From assembly GCA_030407315.1 (NCBI GenBank), contig JALQPE010001149.1, positions 1 to 16,315 on the forward strand: a stretch of DNA of 16,315 nucleotides. The letters are read 5' to 3'. Shown here one piece after another: positions 9,883 through 16,315 of the stretch. Both the position numbers and the translations under genes were made by a program. Below the pieces are notes generated by a model. It ran no database searches. It saw nothing but the letters and a program-made list of their open reading frames with translations, and was not told where the DNA came from. The stretch is from Asparagopsis taxiformis. Lineage: Eukaryota > Rhodophyta > Florideophyceae > Bonnemaisoniales > Bonnemaisoniaceae. Numbering within the stretch: position 1 is the stretch's first letter; each line of letters starts with the position of its first letter.

Positions 9883-11125
9883 AACACCTCGTTCTGTTAT
9901 TTTTTACTTGCTGGCCTTCACTTCTATGGGGCCAAGCCAATGTCATTGAACTGTATCAGCGATCCGGACAATATTACGCTTCCGATGACTTCGCTCGATT
10001 TATTTCTACCACCGATTCCCTCATTACTCAAGTCCGAAGCCCTGGTTTATTATTGCGAATGGCAGTAGTACAGCATCGTATGGGCCAAGATAAAATAGCC
10101 ATCCGCTATCTTAAGGAGTTAAGCAACCTCAAGGCTTGTGTTGAAATTGACACCTTTTCTGTTTTGGAGGAGCTAAAGCAAAGAAAAGGCTTTGGCAGGA
10201 TTAGAAAAACCTTCCAAGAGAATTGTGTGCCCATCCAAAATAGCCAGTTGGCTTTTCAATTATCTGATCCAAAATTAATCCCAGAAGGTGTCGCCAGCCA
10301 CCCGACTTCTGGTCACTTTTACATAGGTAGTTTAGCACAAAATAAGGTAGTGCACTATCACAGTGACGAAGGGGAGCAAAACTTTACCGAATCTGGACAG
10401 GACGGCTTATGGTCTGTGTTAGGCATGAAGGTAGATCCCACTGGAAAGGAATTGTGGTTATGTAGTGCGACAGGAGCTGATCCGGCACATCAAGATGCTG
10501 GCCTTTTTGGCTTTGATCTAGAGGATGGAAGCCTAATTGACAAAGTACTGCTTCCTGAAACTACTGAGCCTCACCTCTTTAATGATTTGGTATTCGCTGG
10601 ACAGAAAATAATTCTGACTGATAGTGATGCAGGAAGAATATATGAATGGGTAAGAGGAGAGCAAACTGTAACCGAATTGCCAACTAAAACACCATTGGTG
10701 TATCCAAATGGTATTGCCATAGATCTCAGTCAAAGATTCTTATTGTCGCTGATGTGCTTGGAATCCGGCAAATTGACCTACAAACAAAAGCCGAAAAGAA
10801 AATCCGTAGTAGGGTACCAGCTCACCTCAATGGAATCGATGGGCTCTACTACTTTGATCGCAGTTTAATAGCCGTGCAGAATGCGGGTCAAGGGCGAACA
10901 AGGATTGTCCGTTTTTATTTGAATAAAAGAATGGATACGATAACAAAAATGGAAATTCTACAGTCGCATCACCCCGAATTCAATTTGCCTACTACTGGAA
11001 CGATTGCCAATGGACGTTTCTACTACATTGTTAATAGTCACCTTCGCAACCTAGAACCCGATGGAACCATTTTACGGCAAGAGGAACTAGAAGGAACCAA
11101 GATTTTTCAAATAGACTTGCAATAA
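9879..11125 (+). CDS. Secreted SMP-30/gluconolactonase-like beta-propeller protein (one frameshift)
   Basis: About 415 residues. The GTG start at 9879 overlaps the sigma-factor stop as GTGA, indicating translational coupling. The signal peptide MKHLVLLFFTCWPSLLWGQA predicts export. Residues 22-115 are helical and TPR-like (ELYQRSGQYYASDDF, LLLRMAVVQHRMGQDKIAIR, and RKGFGRIRKTF). A six-bladed-type propeller follows: LIPEGVASHPTSGHFYIGSL, GMKVDPTGKELWLCSA, LFNDLVFAGQKIILTDSDAG, VYPNGIAIDLSQR, then after a slip near 10740 IVADVLGIRQIDL, HLNGIDGLYYFDRSLIAVQN and GTKIFQIDL. SMP-30-family proteins hydrolyse lactones or act as sugar or stress-related propellers; catalytic metal residues were not verified. 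Being co-translated with an ECF42 sigma factor suggests a shared stress-related function (inference). Confidence 0.85.
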
Positions 11126-11139
11126 ACTCGACAAGCCAG

Positions 11140-11272
11140 ATCCCACCCAAGGCTGTAAGATCAGGTAGTGTATCAAATGCGCGGAATTGTTGGTGATAAC
11201 ACGCAACAATGGCTGGGGAGGGCCCCAGATATCCACGCATTTGATACACTACCCAAGATCATTGGGTGGGAT
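11140..11272. repeat. Nested palindromic intergenic element, copy A
   Basis: Lies between the convergent SMP-30-like and secreted-protein genes. Outer arms ATCCCACCCAA (11140-11150) and TTGGGTGGGAT (11262-11272) are perfect complements. Inner arms GGTAGTGTATCAAATGCG (11164-11181) and CGCATTTGATACACTACC (11236-11253) are perfect over 18 bases. Inside are two hairpins: ATTGTTG...CAACAAT (11186-11210) and CTGGGG...CCCCAG (11213-11228). The sequence can fold as a three-way junction on either strand. The core recurs at 14455-14545. It may be a REP-like mobile palindrome, a bidirectional terminator, or a structured RNA. Confidence 0.85.
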
Positions 11273-11286
11273 GAATACGAGCAGAT

Positions 11287-12086
11287 TTAACTGCTTCCTA
11301 ATTTCTTCTTTTTAAAGACCTCCCATTCTTGGTTCGTTATGGTTTTAATCTCGACTCGTCTGAGTTTTCCGCTTTCATATCCCGGCTCATCTGGCTTCTG
11401 AATCTCATACCCTACCAAACGCCCTTTCTGATCAAACCAGATTTCGCCTCCCTTATGATCTAACCCAGGTCCATCAATACCATAGCGTTGGCATAATTGA
11501 TCAAATTTTCGCTCTTCTTTTTGCCATTCCAAGCGCACCTTTCCCACCTCTCCAAATACAGGCCCTGCTGAGGTTCTAACTATATCACAGATCATAAACT
11601 CAAAAGGTGAAGTGGGCGATTTTTTTTGTGTCATCATCATCCCCAAACTGGCAAAGTCAAAATCATAGCTATGCCAAGGGAAATATGCCAACGCTACCGT
11701 GCTAGGCTCCACTCCTCTAATTTCTACCTGAGCTTCCTGAGATCCAGGAGCCACGAAAAGTTCAGCACTTTGATTCATTTCTCCATTGGCAAGCAGCCTT
11801 CCCCCCACAAATTCTGATACTGAGAACCTAGACCAATCCATTTTGGCGGAGACCAATGTTCCCTCTCTATTGCCAGGCGTCCATTTGAAAGATTCTATAG
11901 TTTTTTCATTTTTCAAGTACACGCTACATACCCTGCCCTGCTTCCATCTAAATTAGATTTCTCATATACTTGCAATTGGTGGATCGGTAACTTCTTGGCA
12001 TCGTATTTGAATTGGTTGGCCGTGTTTTGCGCCCTACTCATGACCGACCCCAAGCCGACCATAAGTAGACAGAATAAATACTTCAT
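11287..12086 (-). CDS. Secreted protein of unknown function (one frameshift)
   Basis: About 266 residues. The ATG at 12086 opens a signal peptide (MKYLFCLLMVGLGSVMSRAQ) with probable cleavage after the AQ region, so the product is likely periplasmic or exported. A one-base slip near 11935 joins NLDGSRAG to VYLKNEKTIESFKWTPG, and the remaining 211 codons run uninterrupted to the stop at 11287. Visible features are beta-rich segments (TLVSAKMDWSRFSVSEFVGG, RGVEPSTVALAYFPWHSYDF), a stretch typical of conversion or characterisation of an ester-like moiety (MMMTQKKSPTSPFEF), and a lysine-rich end (EVFKKKKLGSS). No family is recognised and no catalytic motif stands out. It is divergent from the AraC regulator and convergent with the SMP-30-like gene, separated from it by repeat copy A. 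Confidence 0.75.
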
Positions 12087-12106
12087 TGAAATAAATTTGT
12101 GCCTTT

Positions 12107-12277
12107 GAGGAGTGGTTTAAAACAGGCTCCTTTAAATCAGGAAGGTGCCTTACTTCTCAAAAGCGGTTAACAGTGGATGATTATTGAATAGATCAGTAGA
12201 CAAAATGCCGTCATTCCTATAAAAAAGGCTACTAAATGCAGCGTTCTTCCTACTATTGACAAAGGTGAGGAGTGGTT
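12107..12277. repeat. Pair of 11-base direct repeats upstream of the divergent AraC gene
   Basis: GAGGAGTGGTT occurs at 12107-12117 and again at 12267-12277, each followed within a few bases by TTTAAA. Both lie in the 256-base divergent intergenic region. They could be binding sites for the neighbouring regulator, but two short copies may be chance. Confidence 0.3.
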
Positions 12278-12312
12278 GATTTAAACGCCATGATTTTGCG
12301 GAAAGAAAACTC

Positions 12313-12328
12313 CGAATACACGTATTCG
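12313..12328. promoter_or_regulatory. Dyad symmetry just upstream of the AraC-type gene
   Basis: CGAATAC (12313-12319) and GTATTCG (12322-12328) are perfect complements separated by two bases, ending 14 bases before the ATG at 12343. It could be an operator for a dimeric regulator or a small hairpin in the leader. No second copy was found in the window. Confidence 0.4.
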
Positions 12329-12342
12329 AAAAACAATTCTCG

Positions 12343-13444
12343 ATGCTGAAGGATCTGACTGTACTATTGAATATCATGGGATTAGGCCAATCCTTGATCC
12401 TAGCTAGTCTACTGTGGTGGCGGAGAGGTCAACTACAGTTTTCCAATCGTTTTCTAGCAATGGTACTATTTTGCTTCGCAACCGTAATGATCAATACCAT
12501 TGTTCGGCTTAGTGCTTACAAAATGCCTTTCCATCATTATGAATTATTCACCAATGCATGTGTCTTATTGATCGGCCCTTCCCTATTTCTCTACCTAGAA
12601 TCTCGACTGAATCGTTCAAGGCCTGCGAATTGGAAAATCCATTACCTCCCCTTTTGCATGTACACTGTTGTACTCATGGGGATGCTTTAATGGGGCAATT
12701 ATATAAAGGATGGATTCAAGCTTGGGAGCAGATAGGTTTATCTTTTTTCTATCTGCAATTCGGTTATTACCTTTCTTAAGCTTCCGGAAGCTAGGTGCTG
12801 TTGCCGAACCTCCTTTAGCTAGTACGGATGATCATATAGGCCAATGAGTTGGATAAAATACTTGTTCTTGGCTATTACTATAGCCTGGCTGATCGCACTA
12901 TTTTTTCATCTCTATGAACGATTATACAGCATCTTCCAGATGTACTAACCCTCAACGTTTCTTTGATCTTTGTACTGATCGTTGGTCAATTAGCATATAG
13001 GAGTTCTACTCTCCCTCATCTGCCCGCACAGTCCCTATCTAAGTATCAAGCCGAGCTAACTGATATTACTATAAAGAGATAAAGCAAGAACTCCGTCAGG
13101 CTCTGCAAGAGAAACAACTCTATCTAAACCCAAGCTTAAGTCTTCATGAGCTCGCCCTAGCCTGTGGACTTCCAGCTAGGCAATTATCTCACTATCTTAA
13201 TCAATATGAGAATCAAAACTTTTTTGACTACATCAACAGCTTCCGGGTTGAACATTTGAAGACCTTATTGCGCTCCCCACAGAGCGATCAATACACTATT
13301 CAGGCGCTTGCTCAGCAAGCTGGCTTCAGGTCTATATCTACCGCCTATGGCGCCTTTAAAAAGAGAGTTGGCGTTACTCCTGCGCGTTTAAAAAAGAACA
13401 AAGCCGAAACACTGATGCCAACTAAGCCTACTTTTCGTCGATAA
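12343..13444 (+). CDS. AraC-family regulator with N-terminal membrane domain (frameshifted)
   Basis: About 367 residues across about five frame changes (near 12685, 12777, 12840, 12945 and 13070). The N-terminal half is a multi-pass membrane domain: LLNIMGLGQSLILASLLWW, FLAMVLFCFATVMINTIVRL, CVLLIGPSLFLYLESRL, YLPFCMYTVVLMGML, WIKYLFLAITIAWLIALFF and NVSLIFVLIVGQLAY. The C-terminal 115 residues are an AraC DNA-binding domain with two helix-turn-helix motifs: LSLHELALACGLPARQLSHY, NFFDYINSFRVEHLKTLL, then IQALAQQAGFRSISTAYGAF and KKRVGVTPARLKK. This arrangement is common in Bacteroidota, where the membrane part is thought to sense an envelope or small-molecule signal. The signal and targets are unknown; the adjacent DUF6159-like gene and the divergent secreted protein are plausible targets. 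A dyad at 12313-12328 could be an autoregulatory site. Confidence 0.88.
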
Positions 13445-13508
13445 AAACTTGACATATAGCCAAGTTCCATAGTACATTACCCCTAGTTTCTAACCCTAAA
13501 ATCATTTG

Positions 13509-14342
13509 ATGAATATTTTGACCGAATGGGTAATGGTTGGCGCCTAGGTATGACCAGCATTAGATCATTAAGGAAACAAGAGTCTCTTGCTTTTTCCCGT
13601 ACTATCTAGTGCGGCGTTGATCACGGTGGTCCTTACCTTTGTAGGTGGAGCCTTTGCCGTCTTTGGTACAGATTTCGAGCTGATGATCGACGAACTCCTC
13701 GGAACCAATCAGATTGTCGCATATGCCACCCTCTTCATTTTTTACTTGATTAGTTATTTCATTATTGTATTCTTCAACGTCGCTTTGGTTCACTGTGCCC
13801 GCTTAATATTTGATGGAGAAAAGCCATCGATTAAGGAAGGTCTAGCCTTTAGTGGATCGCGGGTGGGTACCATTTTATCCTGGGCCTTTCTATCGGCTAC
13901 GGTTGGTGTGATACTACAAGCTATTGAAGAACGCCTAGGTTTTATCGGCCAAATTGTGGTGGGATTGATTGGGGCGGTATGGTCTATAGCAACCTTCTTT
14001 GTTGTACCCATTCTGGCCTATGAAGAAGTAGATCCTATCGAAGCCTTGAAACGCTCAGGCAAGTTGATGAAGGAAAAGTGGGGTGGCTATTGGGGCAAAC
14101 TTCAGCTTTGGCGTATTTTTTATACTTGGTTATTTGATCATCATTGTAGCCACAGTAGCTCTATTCTCGATTCATCCCATTTAGGGATTGTTTCGGGCGT
14201 GCTTTCTGCCTTACTACTTCATACTGTAGTGGCGGCAGCCAAAACCGTCTTCATTGCGGCTACTTACAATCATATGATGAATCGTCCAGCGGGGAGATTT
14301 GATGAGGTAGATGTATTGGATGGTGTCTTTGCCAGAAAATAA
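13509..14342 (+). CDS. DUF6159-like multi-pass membrane protein (frameshifted)
   Basis: About 278 residues. The ATG at 13509 begins MNI; one base missing in a T tract near 13517 gives FDRMGNGWRLGMTSIRSLRK, and another slip near 13585 leads into LLLFPVLSSAALITVVL. Membrane segments visible: FPVLSSAALITVVLTFVGGA, IVAYATLFIFYLISYFIIVF, GTILSWAFLSATVGVIL, FIGQIVVGLIGAVWSIATFF, a further one recovered at about 14105-14175, and GVLSALLLHTVVAAAKTVF. The order Trp-x-Leu-x-x-x-S near the start, a central YEEVDPIEALKRSGKLMKEK and NHMMNRPAGRFDE at the end fit the DUF6159 group. Two opposite slips near 14105 and 14180 mask GVFFILGYLIIIVATVALF, a good membrane helix. Function unknown; it follows the AraC regulator by 64 bases. 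Confidence 0.8.
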
Positions 14343-14370
14343 GATTATCTGAATAAATGCAGAAATATGG

Positions 14371-14402
14371 AAACCCGAGGTCTCGTTTGAGGCTTCGGGT
14401 TT
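14371..14402 (+). terminator. Intrinsic terminator after the DUF6159-like gene
   Basis: AAACCCGA (14371-14378) pairs with TCGGGTTT (14395-14402), and an inner CTC/GAG stem closes a GTTT loop. The right arm ends in T's and is followed by CGCTTTTGGG. It lies 28 bases after the stop at 14342. Confidence 0.7.
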
Positions 14403-14454
14403 CGCTTTTGGGAAGTAATGGTCTAAAAGAGTCCGGACATAAAAAATGACACAA

Positions 14455-14545
14455 GCTACTCTATCAAATGCGTGGTATTGTTGGTGAAAAGCACGGAACC
14501 AAGGCTGGGGAATAGGCCAGGAAACCACGCTTCTGATACGCTATC
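14455..14545. repeat. Palindromic intergenic element, copy B
   Basis: Second copy of the core found at 11164-11253, in the same orientation and about four-fifths identical over about 90 bases. The most conserved blocks are TATCAAATGCG, ATTGTTGGTGA and GGCTGGGGA. The outer arms (14455-14476 and 14524-14545) still pair, most firmly ATGCGTGGT with ACCACGC, though with several mismatches. The inner hairpins are weaker than in copy A, and the 11-base outermost arms of copy A are absent. It sits after a terminator, upstream of the acetyltransferase gene. Between it and the promoter at 14648 nothing else was seen. Confidence 0.8.
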
Positions 14546-14647
14546 ATAAACGCGACATATATCCACAGTTTTACTTCCTGCTTGTTGGTTTGTTTCCTCA
14601 ACACAAGCTTGGAAACTTTGGATATTTTACATTAAACGCATTAGCTA

Positions 14648-14678
14648 TTGCTTATGTACGATCATTGTTTTACATTTG
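14648..14678 (+). promoter_or_regulatory. Bacteroidota-type promoter for the acetyltransferase
   Basis: TACATTTG at 14671-14678 is an exact match to the Bacteroidota -7 element TAnnTTTG, with TTG at 14648-14650 spaced 20 bases upstream as the -33 element. Transcription would start near 14684, leaving a leader of about 20 bases before the ATG at 14704. Confidence 0.6.
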
Positions 14679-14703
14679 AGCAATAAACCTTAACCTCAAT
14701 CGT

Positions 14704-15227
14704 ATGTCCGTTGCTCTTAATGATAAAAATTCTGCACAAATTGAAGCCGCCAACTTAGTGGACTGGCCCGCTATAGAAGCCATCTACCTGGAAGGCATTG
14801 CCACTGGGCATGCCACTTTTGTAACCGCTTGTGATATGCCAAATGGAGCGGATTGGTTTAGCAAGAAGATCCCACAATCTATATTGAAAGCCGTAGATGA
14901 AAAGGGGCAAATTATAGCTTGGGGAGCGCTACAGGGGATCAGCGGGGCCTGCAGCTACGCTGGAGTGGCAGAGGTTTCCGTTTATGTGGGTGAAAATGCC
15001 CGGGGAAAAGGAATGGGGTCTAAGATTTTAGCGGCACTAATTCAATTTGCGGAAGCGAATAACATCTGGACTTTACAGGCGAGTATCTTTCCAGAAAATG
15101 AAGGAAGTCTTAAACTCCATGAGAAGCATGATTTTGTAAAAGTAGGCCGCCGCCAGGCCATTGGTAAGCTCAATGGAACCTGGCGGGACGAATTTCTTTT
15201 GGAGCGCCGTCGACCGTTCTGTATTAG
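14704..15227 (+). CDS. GNAT N-acetyltransferase, phosphinothricin acetyltransferase-like (one frameshift at the end)
   Basis: About 174 residues, the usual size for this family. Transfers an acetyl group from acetyl-CoA to an amino group, classically of phosphinothricin or methionine sulfoximine; the native substrate is unknown. Motifs: WPAIEAIYLEGIATGHATF (21-39), IIAWGALQGIS (70-80), AEVSVYV (89-95), the CoA pyrophosphate loop RGKGMG (100-105), WTLQASIFPENEGSLKLHE (122-140) and the ending TWRDEFLLERR. The frame as read runs on past LLERRRPF to 15285, but a one-base shift near 15209 gives ERRSTVLY and a TAG at 15225-15227, which fits the family end and stops just before the convergent permease. 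The start at 14704 has a promoter 26 bases upstream. Confidence 0.88.
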
Positions 15228-15231
15228 CTCT

Positions 15232-16315
15232 TTACTCTGTACGCAGGAATGGACCGGGTTGGTCGCTGCCAATTTCGAAGCATGATAGCTGATGGTAAGA
15301 AAGGCAATTCCAATAGCCAAGAGACTTACTAAGACTATAAGTAAGAAGTCCATTCCCAAACGATAGGCAAAACTTTCCACCCAACTGTTGTAGGAGAAGT
15401 AGATCATGGGTAAAGCAATGATAGCCGCCACAGTTACAATGACCAATACCTCCTTAAATAATAAGCCAACAATCTGACTTATGGAAGCCCCCAATACTTT
15501 CGAACCCCCATTTCCTTTGTTCTCTGCGCAGTGGTATAAGAGGCTAAACCAAATAAACCCAGCGAAGAAATCAAACCACAAATAATCGACAACCAGAACA
15601 ATAGCTTACTTTGTCGCTCATCTGAATTATACAACACATCCAGATCATCATCTAAGAAACTAAACTCCATTGGAACATCAGGAATTAATTCGTTCCATTG
15701 CTTGGTTAAATCCTGAATGGCATCCCTAGGGTTTCCCGCATTGATGCGAACGAAGATATTACGACCTACATTTTCGATAATAAATAAGGCAATCGGAAGC
15801 ATCGGCTCATGAAGAGAATTGGTATTAAAATCTTCTACCACACCAATCACCTGCCCCAATTCCCGATTCCCTAATGAATCCTCAGTAGCTACAAACTTCT
15901 TTCCAATCGGATTCTCCCACCCCTGGTTCTTTACAAAAGTCTCGTTTACGATCATGGCGAAAGTAGAATCTGTGGGCCTTCCTAATTCAAAATTTCTTCC
16001 TTCTACTATTTCAGTGCCAAGAACATCGAGATAGTCATGATCTACCAACATGTAACTTGTAGGTACGCGCTGCATCCCTTCATCCGTTTCAATAGTAAAA
16101 TCAGAACGATCGACATAGATGCCAGGCACTTGATGTGATAAGGTAATTCCTTTCACATAATCACTCTCTTTAAACTTTTGCTTTAAGGCGGTAATCTTTT
16201 GGGCTACGCTTCTCGACCTAATCGGTATATTGATCACATTCTCCTGATCAAAACCTAAGTCCTTATCTCTGAGGTAATCAATTTGTTTTCCCATCAACAG
16301 CGTGATTCCTACTAC
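15232..16315 (-). CDS. MacB/FtsX-type ABC transporter permease, 3' part (frameshifted, runs off the right edge)
   Basis: The window holds the last about 361 residues; the N-terminus lies beyond 16315. Visible are a periplasmic MacB_PCD-like core (KQIDYLRDKDLGFDQENVI, TSYMLVDHDYLDVLGTEIVE, FVKNQGWENPIGKKF, QVIGVVEDFNTNSLHEP, VRINAGNPRDAI) and an FtsX domain with four membrane segments ending in the ABC coupling region: LLFWLSIICGLISSLGLFGL, EMGVRK followed after a slip near 15500 by VLGASISQIVGLL, VIVTVAAIIALPMIYF, and LLIVLVSLLAIGIAFLTISY. A second slip near 15246 converts the ending to ATNPVHSLRTE and a TAA at 15232-15234, the classic C-terminus of this family. Such permeases act with an ATPase, often in export of peptides, lipoproteins or antimicrobials or in envelope stress response; the substrate is unknown. 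It converges with the acetyltransferase, four bases apart. Confidence 0.9.

Noticed and set aside
11031..11249. Minus-strand open frame across repeat copy A
   Set aside because: It runs through the palindrome and antisense to the SMP-30-like gene, with no family resemblance or start signal; it is a by-product of the repeat.
12150..12377. Minus-strand open frame across the divergent intergenic region
   Set aside because: It starts inside the AraC coding region, has no recognisable family and no signal peptide or ribosome site; treated as chance.
13446..13466. AACTTG...CAAGTT hairpin after the AraC gene as a terminator
   Set aside because: A six-pair stem with a nine-base AT-rich loop and no T tract is too weak to call; the regulator and DUF6159-like gene may be co-transcribed.
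14214..14528. Minus-strand open frame of about 100 codons over the end of the DUF6159-like gene and repeat copy B
   Set aside because: Antisense to a clear membrane protein and passing through the terminator and repeat; composition is not protein-like.
14550..14570. ATATCCACA resembling a DnaA box (TTATCCACA) near 14558-14566
   Set aside because: One near-match only, no cluster, no dnaA or other replication gene nearby, so no origin is called.

Overview
The window looks like chromosomal DNA of a Bacteroidota bacterium, probably a free-living Cytophagales-type organism. The evidence is a protein with a YPNP-type C-terminal sorting domain of the type IX secretion system, an abundance of outer-surface lipoproteins and beta-propellers, an AraC regulator with a membrane-embedded N-terminus, a MacB/FtsX-like permease of the Bacteroidota type, and a TTG-N20-TAnnTTTG promoter ahead of one gene. 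No tRNA, rRNA, CRISPR array, transposase or phage gene was seen.

Nearly every gene is interrupted by single-base frame changes, about one per 300-400 bases, on both strands and in unrelated families. Reading across the breaks restores family-typical motifs and C-termini. I therefore annotate each locus as one gene from its natural start to its natural stop and treat the breaks as probable uncorrected sequencing indels, not pseudogenisation.

Layout. 100-5527: a surface-protein block, consisting of an FG-GAP/VCBS plus ASPIC/UnbV protein with a T9SS sorting domain, then two tandem paralogous lipoproteins (carboxypeptidase-regulatory-like, Ig/PKD-like, FN3 and YVTN-like propeller domains), closed by a strong hairpin terminator. 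5876-7894 (minus): a lipoprotein-type cyclase-family hydrolase and an L-2-haloacid dehalogenase. 8127-11125 (plus): a DGPF/YCII protein, an ECF42-type sigma factor with its long C-terminal extension, and a secreted SMP-30-like propeller protein whose GTG start overlaps the sigma-factor stop. 11140-11272: a nested palindromic element. 11287-12086 (minus): a secreted protein of unknown function. 12343-14342 (plus): a membrane-anchored AraC regulator and a DUF6159-like membrane protein, then a terminator and a second copy of the palindromic element at 14455-14545. 14704-15227 (plus): a phosphinothricin-type GNAT acetyltransferase, converging on a MacB/FtsX-like permease (minus) that runs off the right edge.

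The strongest candidates for something undescribed are the two copies of the structured intergenic repeat and the duplicated four-domain lipoprotein. The DGPF-ECF42-SMP30 cluster is a recognisable sigma-factor context with an unusual third member.
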